Source of the DNA: Rhodopseudomonas pentothenatexigens
GTDB lineage: Bacteria > Pseudomonadota > Alphaproteobacteria > Rhizobiales > Xanthobacteraceae
Reading direction: 5' to 3'
DNA: 64,000 nt
NCBI RefSeq assembly: GCF_900218015.1
Contig: NZ_UFQQ01000002.1
Coordinates: forward strand, 141,688-205,687
Shown: piece by piece, positions 8,430 to 17,435 of the stretch
Numbering within the stretch: position 1 is the stretch's first letter
Layout: each line of letters opens with the position of its first letter
The notes under the pieces: model-generated
Database searches by the model: none
What the model was told of the DNA's origin: nothing
Seen by the model: the letters and a program-made list of their open reading frames with translations, nothing else
Program-made: the position numbers and the translations under genes

Positions 8430-9764
8430 TCAGTGTTCGCGCAGCGCCTCGTCGCGCAGCGTGCGGGCCGGCTTGATCAGATAGTCGAGCACCGACTTCT
8501 TCCCGGTCAGGATTTCGACGGTGGCGACCATGCCGGGCAAGATCGGCAGCGGGTGCTCCGCAGTCCCCAGATGATTGGTCTCGGTGCGGATCATCACGCG
8601 ATAGAAGGTTTCGCCCCGCTCGTTCTTGTCGCCCTTCTCGTCGGTGATGGTATCGGCGCTGATCCGCTCGACCTTGCCGTGCAGCGAGCCGTACACGGAC
8701 GAGTCATAGGCGCTGATCTTGACCACCGCCTCGTGGTTCGGGCGGATGAAGGCGATGTCCTGCGGACGGATCCGTCCCTCCACCAGCAGCGTGTCGTCGA
8801 GCGGCGTGATCTCCATCAGGCTGGCGCCGGGGGCCACCACGGCCCCGATCGTGGTCACGTTGAGCTTGTTGACGACGCCGCGCACCGGCGAGCGCAGTTC
8901 GGTGCGGCGCACGCGGTCTTCGGCCGACTTGATATTCTCTTCGAGGACGGCGAGGTCGGCACGCGATTTGGCGAGATCGTCCTCGGCCTGGGCGCGGAAG
9001 GCGGTGCTGATGTTGAGCCGCCGCGAGCGGGCTTCATCCACCGCCGCCTGAGTCTTGACCATCGTGGCCTGCACCACCGCGAGCTGGCCGCGCATATCGG
9101 TCGCCTGACGATCCGCGCGCAGCATCTCGATCTCGGGCACCACCTTCTGGTCGTACAGCTTGCGGGTCAACGCGAGTTCGCGATTGAGCAGCGCCAGCGT
9201 TTCCAAGAACCGCTTCTCCGAAGCTCGAAGCTCGTCGATCTCCTTGGTCTTCTGCAATTCCTGCTGCTGAACGACATCGACGTCCTGCGCCAGCTTGCGC
9301 ATATGAGCCTCGAACACCGATCGTTCCGACTGCACCGCGCGGGGAGCGCTTTGCATCAACTCGGCCGGAAATTCCACGCTGGTACTGCCGTTGGTTTCGG
9401 CCTCGAGCCGGATCACCCGCGCCGCCATCGCGCCACGGCGTTCGCGGATCTCGCCGAACTGCGAGGCGAAGTTGGTGTCTTCGATGCGGGCCAACGCCTG
9501 ATCCTTGTCGACGATCGCACCTTCCTGAACCAGCAGATCGGCGATGATGCCGCCTTCGAGCGACTGCACCACCTGGGTCTGGCGGGACGGCACCACCTTG
9601 CCGTTGCCGCGCTTGACCTCGTCGAGCACGGCGAAATAGGACCAGATCAGAAACGTGACGAACAGCGCCAGACTCGCGATCAGCAGCAGCCGCGCGGTCT
9701 TGGGCGTACGCAGTTCGACTGCGGCTCGGACGTCGTTCGAGAATGCGAAATCAGTCTGTGCCAT
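8430..9764 (-). CDS. Type 1 secretion periplasmic adaptor (HlyD/LapC family)
   Basis: 444 aa, the usual length for HlyD-type membrane fusion proteins. A short cytoplasmic N-terminus precedes one membrane segment (LLLIASLALFVTFLIWSYFA). A lipoyl-like half motif follows (QVVQSLEGGIIADLLVQEG), then a long coiled coil rich in Glu, Arg and Gln (about residues 125-290), the second lipoyl half (ELRSPVRGVVNKLNV) and a beta-rich C-terminus ending at YLIKPARTLRDEALREH. It bridges the ABC exporter and TolC. The ATG at 9764 has a GAGG element upstream and follows the exporter stop by nine bases, so the two are co-transcribed. Confidence 0.92.
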   Translation of the reverse strand: MAQTDFAFSNDVRAAVELRTPKTARLLLIASLALFVTFLIWSYFAVLDEVKRGNGKVVPSRQTQVVQSLEGGIIADLLVQEGAIVDKDQALARIEDTNFASQFGEIRERRGAMAARVIRLEAETNGSTSVEFPAELMQSAPRAVQSERSVFEAHMRKLAQDVDVVQQQELQKTKEIDELRASEKRFLETLALLNRELALTRKLYDQKVVPEIEMLRADRQATDMRGQLAVVQATMVKTQAAVDEARSRRLNISTAFRAQAEDDLAKSRADLAVLEENIKSAEDRVRRTELRSPVRGVVNKLNVTTIGAVVAPGASLMEITPLDDTLLVEGRIRPQDIAFIRPNHEAVVKISAYDSSVYGSLHGKVERISADTITDEKGDKNERGETFYRVMIRTETNHLGTAEHPLPILPGMVATVEILTGKKSVLDYLIKPARTLRDEALREH

Positions 9765-9773
9765 GTTTCGACC

Positions 9774-11969
9774 TCACGCCCTGGCCGCGGCGGCTGAAGG
9801 CTGCGGCCGCAGCTTGGTGAGAATCTGCTCGGTCGGCCCGTCGGCGACCAGCTTGCCCTGATCGAACACCAGAATGCGATCGACCAGCGTCAGCAGCGAC
9901 GGACGGTGCGTCGACACGATGATGGTCATTTCGCCTTTGGCCAGCGCCTTCAGACGCTCCAGAAATTCGCCCTCGCTGCGCACGTCGAAATGCGCGGTGG
10001 GCTCGTCCAGGAACAGCACCTTCGGCTTGCGGATGAGGACGCGCGCCAGGCCGATCGCCTGCTTCTGGCCGCCGGACAGGCTGCGTCCGCCTTCGGCGAT
10101 CATCATGTCGTAGCCCTGAGGATGACCGGCGATGAAACTCTCGACCCCGGCCAGCCGGGCCGCTGCGAGCACCTCCTCGTCGGTCGCGCCGGCGCGGCCG
10201 AGCGTGATGTTGTCGCGCAGCTTGCCGTAGAACAGATCGGTATCCTGCAGCACGAAGCCGATTCCGGCACGCAGATCGGCCGGATCGTACTGCCGGATGT
10301 CGATCCCATCGATCAGCACGGTGCCGTCACTGGGCGGATAGAACGCCGTCGCCAGCCGCCCGATCGTGGTCTTGCCGGATCCGATCCGACCGATGATACC
10401 GATCTTCTCGCCCGGTCTGATTTGAAACGAGACGTTGTCGAGGGCCTTGGTCTGGCTGCCCGGATACGAGAAGCTGACGCCCTTGAACTGAATGCCGCCG
10501 GCCTTGATTTCGCGGGCGACGTAGATTTTCTCCGGCGGCCGTTCGCGTTCGAGCGACATCAGCCGATCGATCGAACGCAGCGCCGAGGTGGTCTGCGTCG
10601 CGCGCGTCATCACGCCGGCAATTCCCGCGATCGGGCCGAGGACCCGCCCGGACAACATGTTGGCGGCGACCAGCGCACCGACCGACAGCTTGCCGTCGAG
10701 GATCAGGAACACACCAGCGACGACCAGCAGCAGACTGCATAGCTGGCTCGCGACGCTGGCCGCAGTCATTGCCATCGAAGCCCAGAACTGCACGTCTTCG
10801 CTGGAGCGCGCCGTCGCAGCGACCGACCGCTCCCATATCCGCTGCACCCGCCCCTCGCCGGCCACCGCGCGGACGGTTTCGATACCGCTCAGCGATTCGA
10901 CCAGGATGCCGTGACGCGCAGCCGACTCGGCCTGCATGCGTCGCATCGCGCGATCGAGCGGCCGCTGCAGCAACAGGCCGATCACGATCATGACCGGCAG
11001 CATCGCCAACGGAATCCAGCCGAGCGGCCCGGCGATGATGAAGAGCACGGCGATGAACAGGATCGCAAACAGCATGTCGGTGGCGGAGACCACCGTGCCC
11101 GAAGTGAAGAACTCACGGACCGAGTCGAAGTCGCGCATCTGGTTGGCGAGAATGCCCACCGAAGGCGGGCGCTTGTCCATCTTCAGCGACATGACGTGTT
11201 CGAAGATCTGCGATGCCAGCACCACGTCGATCTTCTTGCCGGTCATATCGATGATACGGCTGCGCACCACCTTCAGCACGAAGTCGAAAACAATCGCCAG
11301 TCCCAGCCCGATGCCGAGCGCCACCAGCGAGGGGATTGCGCCGTTCGGAATCACGCGGTCGTAGACGCTCATCGTGAACAGAGGCGCTGCCAAGGCCAGA
11401 ATATTGACGATGAACGCCGCCACCGCGACATGGATGTAGTTGGCACCGAACCGGCTGACCACCGACCAGAACCAGTGGCGCTTCGGCAGGTCGCCGGTGG
11501 CGACCGCGCGCGGATCGTCGACCATGGCGGGGCGCACGAAGTAGGCAAACCCCGAATAGCTGGCGGCGACGACCTCGGCACGCTCGGTGAGTTCGGCCTC
11601 GCCTTTCGACGGGTCGACCAGAACGAGCCGGCTGCTCGACTGATCCGTGCTCAGCAGCACCCGGGTGGAGCCGTCGTGGAACAGCAACACGCAGGGCAAC
11701 ACCAGGGCCGGGATCTCCGACAGCGCCCGCTCAACCAATTGGGCCTCGAGCCCGGCCCGCTGCGCGGCGCGCTCGTACAAGCCGACGCTGAGCAAGCCGC
11801 GCTCGAGGGGCAGTCCAGACAACAACGCGCTGCGGCTGAGCGCCCGGCCATGGTGAGCCGCGAGATACAGCAGGCTGTCGCTCAAGGGATCGGATACGCT
11901 GCTGGAAGGCGGCGCCGAGGGTACCGGGGACGCATCCTCGATTGTCGACTGTGCGGACCGAATGTTCAT
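9774..11969 (-). CDS. Type 1 secretion ABC exporter (LapB-like, C39-like domain without Cys)
   Basis: Uses the ATG at 11969 (GAGG upstream); a GTG at 12014 would add 15 residues. About 731 aa. The N-terminal 130 residues form a C39-peptidase-like domain (SLLYLAAHHGRALS) that lacks the catalytic Cys, as in exporters of RTX/LapA substrates, where the domain binds but does not cut the substrate. Five to six membrane segments follow (roughly 170-430), then the nucleotide-binding domain with Walker A GRIGSGKTT, signature LSGGQKQ, Walker B VLFLDEPT and switch His STHR. It probably exports the adhesin together with the HlyD and TolC partners. A CtrA-like box lies about 70 bases upstream. Confidence 0.92.
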   Translation of the reverse strand: MNIRSAQSTIEDASPVPSAPPSSSVSDPLSDSLLYLAAHHGRALSRSALLSGLPLERGLLSVGLYERAAQRAGLEAQLVERALSEIPALVLPCVLLFHDGSTRVLLSTDQSSSRLVLVDPSKGEAELTERAEVVAASYSGFAYFVRPAMVDDPRAVATGDLPKRHWFWSVVSRFGANYIHVAVAAFIVNILALAAPLFTMSVYDRVIPNGAIPSLVALGIGLGLAIVFDFVLKVVRSRIIDMTGKKIDVVLASQIFEHVMSLKMDKRPPSVGILANQMRDFDSVREFFTSGTVVSATDMLFAILFIAVLFIIAGPLGWIPLAMLPVMIVIGLLLQRPLDRAMRRMQAESAARHGILVESLSGIETVRAVAGEGRVQRIWERSVAATARSSEDVQFWASMAMTAASVASQLCSLLLVVAGVFLILDGKLSVGALVAANMLSGRVLGPIAGIAGVMTRATQTTSALRSIDRLMSLERERPPEKIYVAREIKAGGIQFKGVSFSYPGSQTKALDNVSFQIRPGEKIGIIGRIGSGKTTIGRLATAFYPPSDGTVLIDGIDIRQYDPADLRAGIGFVLQDTDLFYGKLRDNITLGRAGATDEEVLAAARLAGVESFIAGHPQGYDMMIAEGGRSLSGGQKQAIGLARVLIRKPKVLFLDEPTAHFDVRSEGEFLERLKALAKGEMTIIVSTHRPSLLTLVDRILVFDQGKLVADGPTEQILTKLRPQPSAAAARA

Positions 11970-12038
11970 CGACGCCTCGAACTCAAGAGGTCTGTCGTGC
12001 TGGTACGGCCACACCTGTGTTAAGCGGGCACCAACGAC

Positions 12039-12053
12039 TTAACGTTCTATTAA
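12039..12053 (-). promoter_or_regulatory. CtrA-like box TTAA-N7-TTAA upstream of the exporter operon
   Basis: The sequence reads TTAACGTTCTATTAA. Both half-sites are perfect, the spacing is exactly seven and a TTAAC half is included. It lies 70-84 bases before the ATG at 11969, a normal place for a promoter element. Confidence 0.55.
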
Positions 12054-12075
12054 TTGAAATTTTCGGAAATTGCCT

Positions 12076-12106
12076 GCCGATTCCCCGGGGGCGGGCCGGA
12101 ATCGGC
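12076..12106 (-). terminator. GC-rich hairpin between tolC-like and exporter genes
   Basis: A 9-base-pair perfect stem (12076-12084 with 12098-12106) encloses a 13-base loop. It follows the TolC-like gene by about 76 bases on the minus strand. There is no clean T-run, so it may only attenuate transcription or stabilise RNA. Confidence 0.4.
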
Positions 12107-12119
12107 GCGTATCGTAAAT

Positions 12120-12156
12120 TTGGGCGGATCAGAACGTAAGCTTGGGCGGATCAGAA
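12120..12156. repeat. Direct repeat TTGGGCGGATCAGAA
   Basis: Two identical 15-base copies at 12120-12134 and 12142-12156 lie two helical turns apart (22 bases) in the gap between the TolC-like and exporter genes. They could be an operator or a small slippage duplication. I see no further copy nearby. Confidence 0.5.
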
Positions 12157-12182
12157 GGTACAGATGGTGAACCGGACCTGAC

Positions 12183-13742
12183 TTACTTGGGCACCGCGGT
12201 CGCGTATTTGCCGGAAGTGAGGAACAGAGTGTTGCTCTCCGCCGGCTCCGTCGACGCCCAGCGGTCGCCGAAGGTAATCGGAGTGGGGAATTTCACCGTG
12301 TCGGCAAACAGGCCGAACAGCGGGACCGGAGCGACAGCGCCGAGAGGCTCCGGACCCGGCGAAGGCGGGCTCAACCGAACCGGCGGCAATTTGAAGCCGA
12401 TAAACCCGCTCGGGTGAACGTCGATCAGTTCGGCCTCCGGCGGATGGCCGGTCTTCAGATAGTTCAGCAGTTGCCCCATGGCCGCAAGCAACTGATAGTC
12501 TGCAAACACCGCCACGCCGCGTGCGGAAACCAGCGAGACATTTGCATTGAAATACTGGTTCTGGGAGTTCAGCAGATCAATCAGCGTACGCTGCCCGAGT
12601 TCGTACTCTTTGTTGTAAGCAGCGAAGGTGCGACGGGCCGCCTCGACGTCGCGCACCAAAGCCGCGACGCGATCGACCGTGATGATCCGCGCCGCCCACG
12701 CCTTGTCGATCGATTCCAGCGCACCCCGCTGCAGCCGCGCGTGCTTCTGCTGCTCTTCGATCATCCGCTGGGCGGCTTCCTCACGGCGCCAGCTGCTCTG
12801 GCCGCCATTGAAGATGTCCCAGGACGCGACCAGCTTGCCGCTCACTTCGTCGTACTGGTTGCTGTAGAGGATCGACTCCTTGCCACGACTGGCCCGGCCT
12901 TCCAGCGCCAGCGTCGGCATGAAGGCGCCAGTCGTCGCATCGAAGCCGCGCTTTGCCGCAGCGACGTCGGCGCCGGCGGCGCGCAGCGTCGGATTGAACT
13001 TGTAGGCGATATCGAGCGATTCCTGCTTGTTCTTCGGCAGATCCGCCAGACGTCCCGGGAATCGCAGATTGTAGGGCTCGATCCCGACGATCTTGCGGAA
13101 CTTGGCGCGCGCATTCTCGAGACTGAGACGGAACTCGGCAGCGATCGCCTGAGCCGACGCCACACGCTCTTCAGCCTGCTGGGTGTCGCCCTCGCCGGCC
13201 CGGCCGCCTTCGAAGCGGGCCAGCACGTTCTTGCGGAGCCCAAGATGGACCTGGACGTTCTGCTCGGCCAGCGCGAGCAGACGGGTATAGCGAACGACAT
13301 CGATATAGGCTTCGGCCGCATCCAGGCCGATCAGTTCAGTGCGCTCAAGGACGCGGAAGGATGCCGCATCGACCCGCGCCGCCTGGCGCCACACCTCGTT
13401 GATCGACGCGAACCCGTCGAACAGCAACTGACGCACGACGACGCCGGCTTCGCGACCACGCAGGTAGATCCCGTTGTTGGCGGGCGCCGGGGTCACATAT
13501 TGCTTGATCATTTCCGGGCCGAGACTGGCCTCGAGACGGACCTGCGGCAGCAGCGTGCCCTGGCTCTGCCGCAACTCGGCTTCGGTGGCACGACGGTTCG
13601 CCGCGGCTTCACCGACGCTCGGATTGGATTTCACTGCTTGATTGATGGCATCGAGAATCAAAAACGGCTCGGCCGCCCGGGCCGAACCCGCACCCAAAAG
13701 GGCGAAAATGGTTGCTGCAAAAATTGGCATTCGGTTCAACAT
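12183..13742 (-). CDS. TolC-family outer membrane efflux protein (LapE-like)
   Basis: 519 aa with a signal peptide (IFAATIFALLGAGSARA-AEP). Two TolC repeats are visible: LILDAINQAVKSNPSVGEAAANRRATEAELRQSQG at the N-terminal start of the first helix pair, and a second starting near LDIAYKFNPTLRAAGADVAAAKRGFDA. Long alternating helices are rich in Ala, Gln and Arg. The C-terminal tail after LLNYLKTGHPPEAE extends about 80 residues beyond the usual core. It forms the outer-membrane channel of the secretion system whose ABC and HlyD genes follow on the same strand. A start at MPIFAAT (13730) is equally possible. Confidence 0.9.
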   Translation of the reverse strand: MLNRMPIFAATIFALLGAGSARAAEPFLILDAINQAVKSNPSVGEAAANRRATEAELRQSQGTLLPQVRLEASLGPEMIKQYVTPAPANNGIYLRGREAGVVVRQLLFDGFASINEVWRQAARVDAASFRVLERTELIGLDAAEAYIDVVRYTRLLALAEQNVQVHLGLRKNVLARFEGGRAGEGDTQQAEERVASAQAIAAEFRLSLENARAKFRKIVGIEPYNLRFPGRLADLPKNKQESLDIAYKFNPTLRAAGADVAAAKRGFDATTGAFMPTLALEGRASRGKESILYSNQYDEVSGKLVASWDIFNGGQSSWRREEAAQRMIEEQQKHARLQRGALESIDKAWAARIITVDRVAALVRDVEAARRTFAAYNKEYELGQRTLIDLLNSQNQYFNANVSLVSARGVAVFADYQLLAAMGQLLNYLKTGHPPEAELIDVHPSGFIGFKLPPVRLSPPSPGPEPLGAVAPVPLFGLFADTVKFPTPITFGDRWASTEPAESNTLFLTSGKYATAVPK

Positions 13743-13910
13743 ACGGAACCACTAACAAACCCCTGATTGACTCGCAATCGTTTCGCCACATTTCGCGCGA
13801 AAACGACTGCGCTGTGGCAAAAACGTGACTCTGGGATTGATGTACCGCGACGCCGTCGATCCCTGAGCGTCGATCAGGCAGATCGATTTTAGCGAGAGAT
13901 CAGTTGGGGT

Positions 13911-13996
13911 TGGTGGGGGAGGCAGGACTCGAACCTGCGAAGCCATGAGGCGGCTGATTTACAGTCAGCTCCCTTTGCCACTCGGGACACTCCCCC
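13911..13996 (-). tRNA. tRNA-Tyr (anticodon GTA)
   Basis: 86 bases including an encoded CCA end. The acceptor arm GGGGGAG pairs with CTCCCCC. The anticodon arm CTGACTGTAAATCAG presents GTA. A long variable arm, typical of tRNA-Tyr, and the T-arm GCAGGTTCGAGTCCTGC are present. Confidence 0.97.
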
Positions 13997-14205
13997 GCCC
14001 GTGCCGCCGGCCGAACGCCTGTGGCAGGCAAAACCGGGGCCGGAAGCCGCAGCGGGCCCGCGGGCGGGCCTGCAACGCGGCGCGGTTATGGGCGATGCCG
14101 CCCCCTAAAGTCAACCAACCCCATGACGATTTCGACACTCCTTCGTCATATCGGACGATCGGAGCGAAATTGCCTTGGGCGATACGGCGTGAGACAAGCG
14201 CCGCC

Positions 14206-15030
14206 ATGACCGACAGACCGCCGAATCCCCGCTTTTCCCGCCGCGATGGGCCGCCACGCGGCAAGCCGCGCCCTGTCGGGCTGCGGCGCGATGGGGCGCG
14301 CGACGGCGACGGGCCGGTGATCCTGTACGGCTGGCACACCGTGACCGCGGCGCTGGCCAATCCGCAGCGCAAATTTCGCAAGCTGTGGCTGACCGAAAAC
14401 GCCGCCCGCCGGCTCGCCGAAGAGCACATCGACACCCGAATCGCGCCGGAGATCGTCCGCCCCTCCGAGATCGACCGAAGGCTCGGTCCGGATGCGGTGC
14501 ATCAGGGCCTACTGGCCGAGGCCGATCCGCTGGAGACGCCGCGAATCGACACCCTGCCCCAGCACGGCATCGTGCTGGTGCTCGACCAGATCACCGATCC
14601 GCACAATGTCGGCGCGATCCTGCGCTCGGCGGCGGCGTTCGCCGTGCAGGCGATCGTCACCACCGCCCGGCACAGCCCGGAAGCCACCGGCGTGCTCGCC
14701 AAGTCGGCCTCCGGCGCGCTGGAGCTGGTGCCGCTGGTGCTGGTGCAGAACCTCGCCCGCGCCCTGACCGAACTGAACGAGCGCGGCTTCCTCACCGTCG
14801 GGCTCGACAGCGAAGGCGACGACGACCTCGCCGCGGTCGAATTGCGTCAGCCGCTGGCGCTGGTGCTCGGGGCGGAGGGCAAGGGGCTGCGGCAGCTGAC
14901 CCGGCAGACCTGCGCCACCGTGGCCCGGCTCGACATGCCGGGCGAGATCAAGAGCCTCAACGTCTCCAACGCCGCCGCGCTGGCGCTGTATATCGGCGCC
15001 AGCCGGCTCGACCTGATGGGCCGGCGCTAA
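14206..15030 (+). CDS. rlmB: 23S rRNA 2'-O-methyltransferase, RlmB/TrmH (SpoU) family
   Basis: 274 aa. The Arg/Pro-rich N-terminus (residues 1-35) leads to the SpoU substrate-binding domain starting at ILYGWHTVTAAL. The SPOUT methyltransferase domain follows, with motif 1 LVLDQITDPHNVGAILRSA (Asn and Arg conserved), motif 2 ALVLGAEGKGL and motif 3 IKSLNVSNAAALALY, which form the trefoil-knot SAM site. RlmB methylates G2251 in the 23S rRNA P-loop. The ATG at 14206 was chosen because the frame upstream is Arg-rich, overlaps tRNA-Tyr and has no family similarity. Confidence 0.92.
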   Translation: MTDRPPNPRFSRRDGPPRGKPRPVGLRRDGARDGDGPVILYGWHTVTAALANPQRKFRKLWLTENAARRLAEEHIDTRIAPEIVRPSEIDRRLGPDAVHQGLLAEADPLETPRIDTLPQHGIVLVLDQITDPHNVGAILRSAAAFAVQAIVTTARHSPEATGVLAKSASGALELVPLVLVQNLARALTELNERGFLTVGLDSEGDDDLAAVELRQPLALVLGAEGKGLRQLTRQTCATVARLDMPGEIKSLNVSNAAALALYIGASRLDLMGRR

Positions 15031-15052
15031 CGCCGAAACCGCAACACGCCGG

Positions 15053-15550
15053 TCAATAGCGCTGGTGATGCATCGGCCCGTGGGGACGATGGCCGCGGTG
15101 CCAGCCGGCATGGTGGCGGCGATGTGCCGTGGGGTGGGCGTGCGCACGGCCGCGGTAGCGATAGACCACCGGGCCCCAGGACGGCTCGCCGATCACCTGA
15201 TGGGTCATGGCGTGGGCATAGGCCCCGCCGGTATAGGCGGTGCCGGTGCGGTACACCGAGACGGCGCGCTCGTCATAATAAGGGCGCGGGGCGAACCGGC
15301 CGGGGCCGGTATAGGCCGGGCCCTGGTTGACGTAATAGTACCGCGTCGGGTCCGGCAGCCGATCGAACGCCGCGGTGCCGTAGCCATAGCCGTAGCCGGT
15401 CTCGAACGTGGCGTAGCCGCCGCCGCACGGGCCGGCCACCGGACCGCACGGTCCGCAGCCGAACGCCGCTCCGCCGCAGGCCAGCGCCGGCGCGGCGCTC
15501 GCGGTCACCACGGCCAGCGCCGCGACCAGTCCGGAAATCATCCTACGCAT
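15053..15550 (-). CDS. Secreted Gly/Tyr- and His-rich protein of unknown function
   Basis: 165 aa with a signal peptide (MISGLVAALAVVTASAAPALA). The mature N-terminus is Cys/Gly-rich (CGGAAFGCGPCGPVAGPCG), followed by a GYGYGYG tract, many Tyr residues, and a C-terminal tail packed with His and Arg (HRRHHAGWHRGHRPHGPMHHQRY is too basic and His-rich to be a shadow). His clusters and four close cysteines suggest metal binding or envelope attachment, but no family is recognised. It converges on rlmB with a 22-base gap. Confidence 0.75.
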   Translation of the reverse strand: MRRMISGLVAALAVVTASAAPALACGGAAFGCGPCGPVAGPCGGGYATFETGYGYGYGTAAFDRLPDPTRYYYVNQGPAYTGPGRFAPRPYYDERAVSVYRTGTAYTGGAYAHAMTHQVIGEPSWGPVVYRYRGRAHAHPTAHRRHHAGWHRGHRPHGPMHHQRY

Positions 15551-15604
15551 GCTACGCTCCTGTTCGATGTCGTCGGGGTCGGGTGCGGGGCGGCCGTCCG
15601 CCCG

Positions 15605-16087
15605 TCACCGGTACGGCCGCGGACCGGGCGGCCGCGGCAGCGGTTCCTCATAGGGCGGCGCCACGATCACCTGGGGATCGATCGTCATCGGCGGCGCCGG
15701 CTGCGGCGGGCGCGATTCGACTTCCCAGGATTGATGGAAGCTCTCCGCCGGCTTCGGCAGCTTGCGGTCCGCCGGCGGCTCGATCTCGAGCCGGCCATAG
15801 CCGGGCAGCCGGTTCGAGCCCGGGTAATAGTGGCCGACCTCCGGATACACCACCGGCCGGCTGCCGTAGATCGTCGGCTGCATGTGGGTGCCGCGCTCCA
15901 GCCCCCAGTCGCCCTCGATCATCGCATAGGAGGCGTCGCGGCCGTTGATGATGATCGGCACGCCGGGACGGCCGGGAATCACGATCGCCCGCCCGCCGCT
16001 CTCGGCGAGCACCGGCGCCGGCGCCGCGGTCGCGGCCAGCAGGACGAGCGCCTGGGCCAGGCGCCGGAAGGTGACGGGATCGGACAT
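15605..16087 (-). CDS. Secreted Pro-rich hypothetical protein
   Basis: 160 aa. A signal peptide (RRLAQALVLLAATAAPAPVLA-ES) is followed by a segment with IVIPGRPGVPIIINGRD and a Pro-rich C-terminus ending EPLPRPPGPRPYR. Such short Pro/Tyr-rich exported proteins are common in Bradyrhizobium and Rhodopseudomonas. No enzymatic motif is seen. The gene lies 54 bases upstream of the His-rich secreted protein gene on the same strand, so the two may be co-transcribed. Confidence 0.75.
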   Translation of the reverse strand: MSDPVTFRRLAQALVLLAATAAPAPVLAESGGRAIVIPGRPGVPIIINGRDASYAMIEGDWGLERGTHMQPTIYGSRPVVYPEVGHYYPGSNRLPGYGRLEIEPPADRKLPKPAESFHQSWEVESRPPQPAPPMTIDPQVIVAPPYEEPLPRPPGPRPYR

Positions 16088-16292
16088 GCGGCCAACGGTA
16101 ACGGAAAAGCCTGGCAGATCGGTTAAGGCACGGCCGCGAACGGCCGTTCACCCCAACGCGCGACCGGCGTTTCGGGTCCACGCACGCCGCCGAGCCGCAA
16201 CGTCGTTAACGCCGGCTTTCGATCCGCGCCCCGCCGAAACTGCGACCGCGGCCTTGTCGAGCCGCAGCGGCGCTGCTAGCTGTCTGGCCGAT

Positions 16293-16367
16293 GCCGGCGT
16301 AGCACAGCGGTAGTGCAGCGGTTTTGTAAACCGAAGGTCGGGAGTTCGATCCTCTCCGCCGGCACCA
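16293..16367 (+). tRNA. tRNA-Thr (anticodon TGT)
   Basis: 75 bases including an encoded CCA. The acceptor stem GCCGGCG pairs with CGCCGGC. The anticodon loop reads TTTTGTAAA with anticodon TGT. The T-arm GGGAGTTCGATCCTCTCC is canonical. Confidence 0.96.
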
Positions 16368-16455
16368 CGTTTCCCGCAAGCTGCCCTGCCCCGACCAGCC
16401 GGTCCACCGCGCGCTGCCGCCAAGCCGTGCGCGCCGGCGATCAGGACAGTTGCGG

Positions 16456-17037
16456 TCAGACCGCAACGGCGCTCGGCGCATCGTCGGCGCGGGCGACGTC
16501 GATCGCATACACCACCACCGTATTCGCGGACGGGAAATCGCCATGCGCGAAAATGCCGTCGCGCTCGAACCGCCCTTCGGTGCTGATCAGCAAGCTGGTG
16601 GTGAAGATGCAGTGCACCTCACCGTCCGCACCGGTGAACGGCAGCAGCAGCTTCTCGTAGTCCACCGGCACGTCGTGCACGTCGGAGATGTGCGAGATCG
16701 AATACACCGGTTTGCGGCTGCGCCGGCACAGCTCGTACTGCATCAGGACGTGATCGCGGGTCGCCGATGGCAGCACCTCGTCGAGATATCGCCCGCGCGG
16801 CTCCAGCCCGGTGGCGGCCGCCATCAGCGATCCGTAGTGCAGGACCTGATAGCGCCGCGGCTCGCCGTCACCGACCACCCGCGTGATGATCGACCGCGAC
16901 ATGTCGATGCTCGCCGGCTCGAACGCGAACGGCACCAGAGCCGGATCCGCGATCCTGCCGCCCCGCGCCCACTGGTTGATCAACCAGCGATGAGGCACGT
17001 GCCTGACGACCTCGGCGCTGCTCGGATTCGCGAACAT
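16456..17037 (-). CDS. PAS-domain protein (PAS_5-like)
   Basis: 193 aa, cytoplasmic, no membrane segment. The pattern RWLINQWARGGRIADPALVPFAFEPASI followed by YQVLHYGSLMAAATGLEPRGRYLDEVLP matches the single-domain PAS_5 proteins that are numerous in alphaproteobacteria; the second half (VPVDYEKLLLPFTGADGEVHCIFT) completes the sheet. No output domain is attached, so it probably senses through a partner. The start at 17037 has GAGGA upstream. The palindrome at 17165-17179 lies 128 bases upstream and may control it. Confidence 0.8.
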   Translation of the reverse strand: MFANPSSAEVVRHVPHRWLINQWARGGRIADPALVPFAFEPASIDMSRSIITRVVGDGEPRRYQVLHYGSLMAAATGLEPRGRYLDEVLPSATRDHVLMQYELCRRSRKPVYSISHISDVHDVPVDYEKLLLPFTGADGEVHCIFTTSLLISTEGRFERDGIFAHGDFPSANTVVVYAIDVARADDAPSAVAV

Positions 17038-17435
17038 GTTTTAGGGATTCCTCGTTTCGGCAGCCGCCGTTCGCCGCTCAGCCATCCGGTGCGCTGCTGC
17101 GGTACGGCGCATGCAGCTATCGGACAGCCGTCGGCCGGTCAACGGCGGCATCCAACTGTGCGAATGCGACAGTGTCGCACCTGTCGTAACAATCCGTTTC
17201 TGGAGCATCCTCGGATCACTACGAGTCGGCTGGCGTTGCTCGCCGATGCCGACGCCTTGCTACACGCGACGCCGCGTCGGCAGGTCGCTGCAGACCGCAA
17301 CTACCAATTGATCCCCACCGGGGCACCTAACTATCAGTTCCATCGAGGGAACTCAGCGCGGCTTGCGCTGGATCAATACAATTGCCAGCAAAGGTTGCAA
17401 AATTATCGGAGTCGCTTTTGAGGACTCACCGGGAA
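17038..17435. other. Non-coding divergent region with a perfect palindrome
   Basis: About 400 bases between the PAS gene (minus) and a zinc-ribbon gene (plus). No convincing ORF is present. The notable element is the palindrome TGCGACA-G-TGTCGCA at 17165-17179. The right half becomes AT-richer toward 17400, where the promoter of the zinc-ribbon gene probably lies. Confidence 0.5.
17165..17179. promoter_or_regulatory. Perfect palindrome TGCGACA-g-TGTCGCA
   Basis: Seven-base arms with a one-base centre. It lies between divergent genes, 128 bases upstream of the PAS gene and about 257 bases upstream of the zinc-ribbon gene. An operator for a dimeric regulator is plausible; the regulator is unknown. 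Confidence 0.4.
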
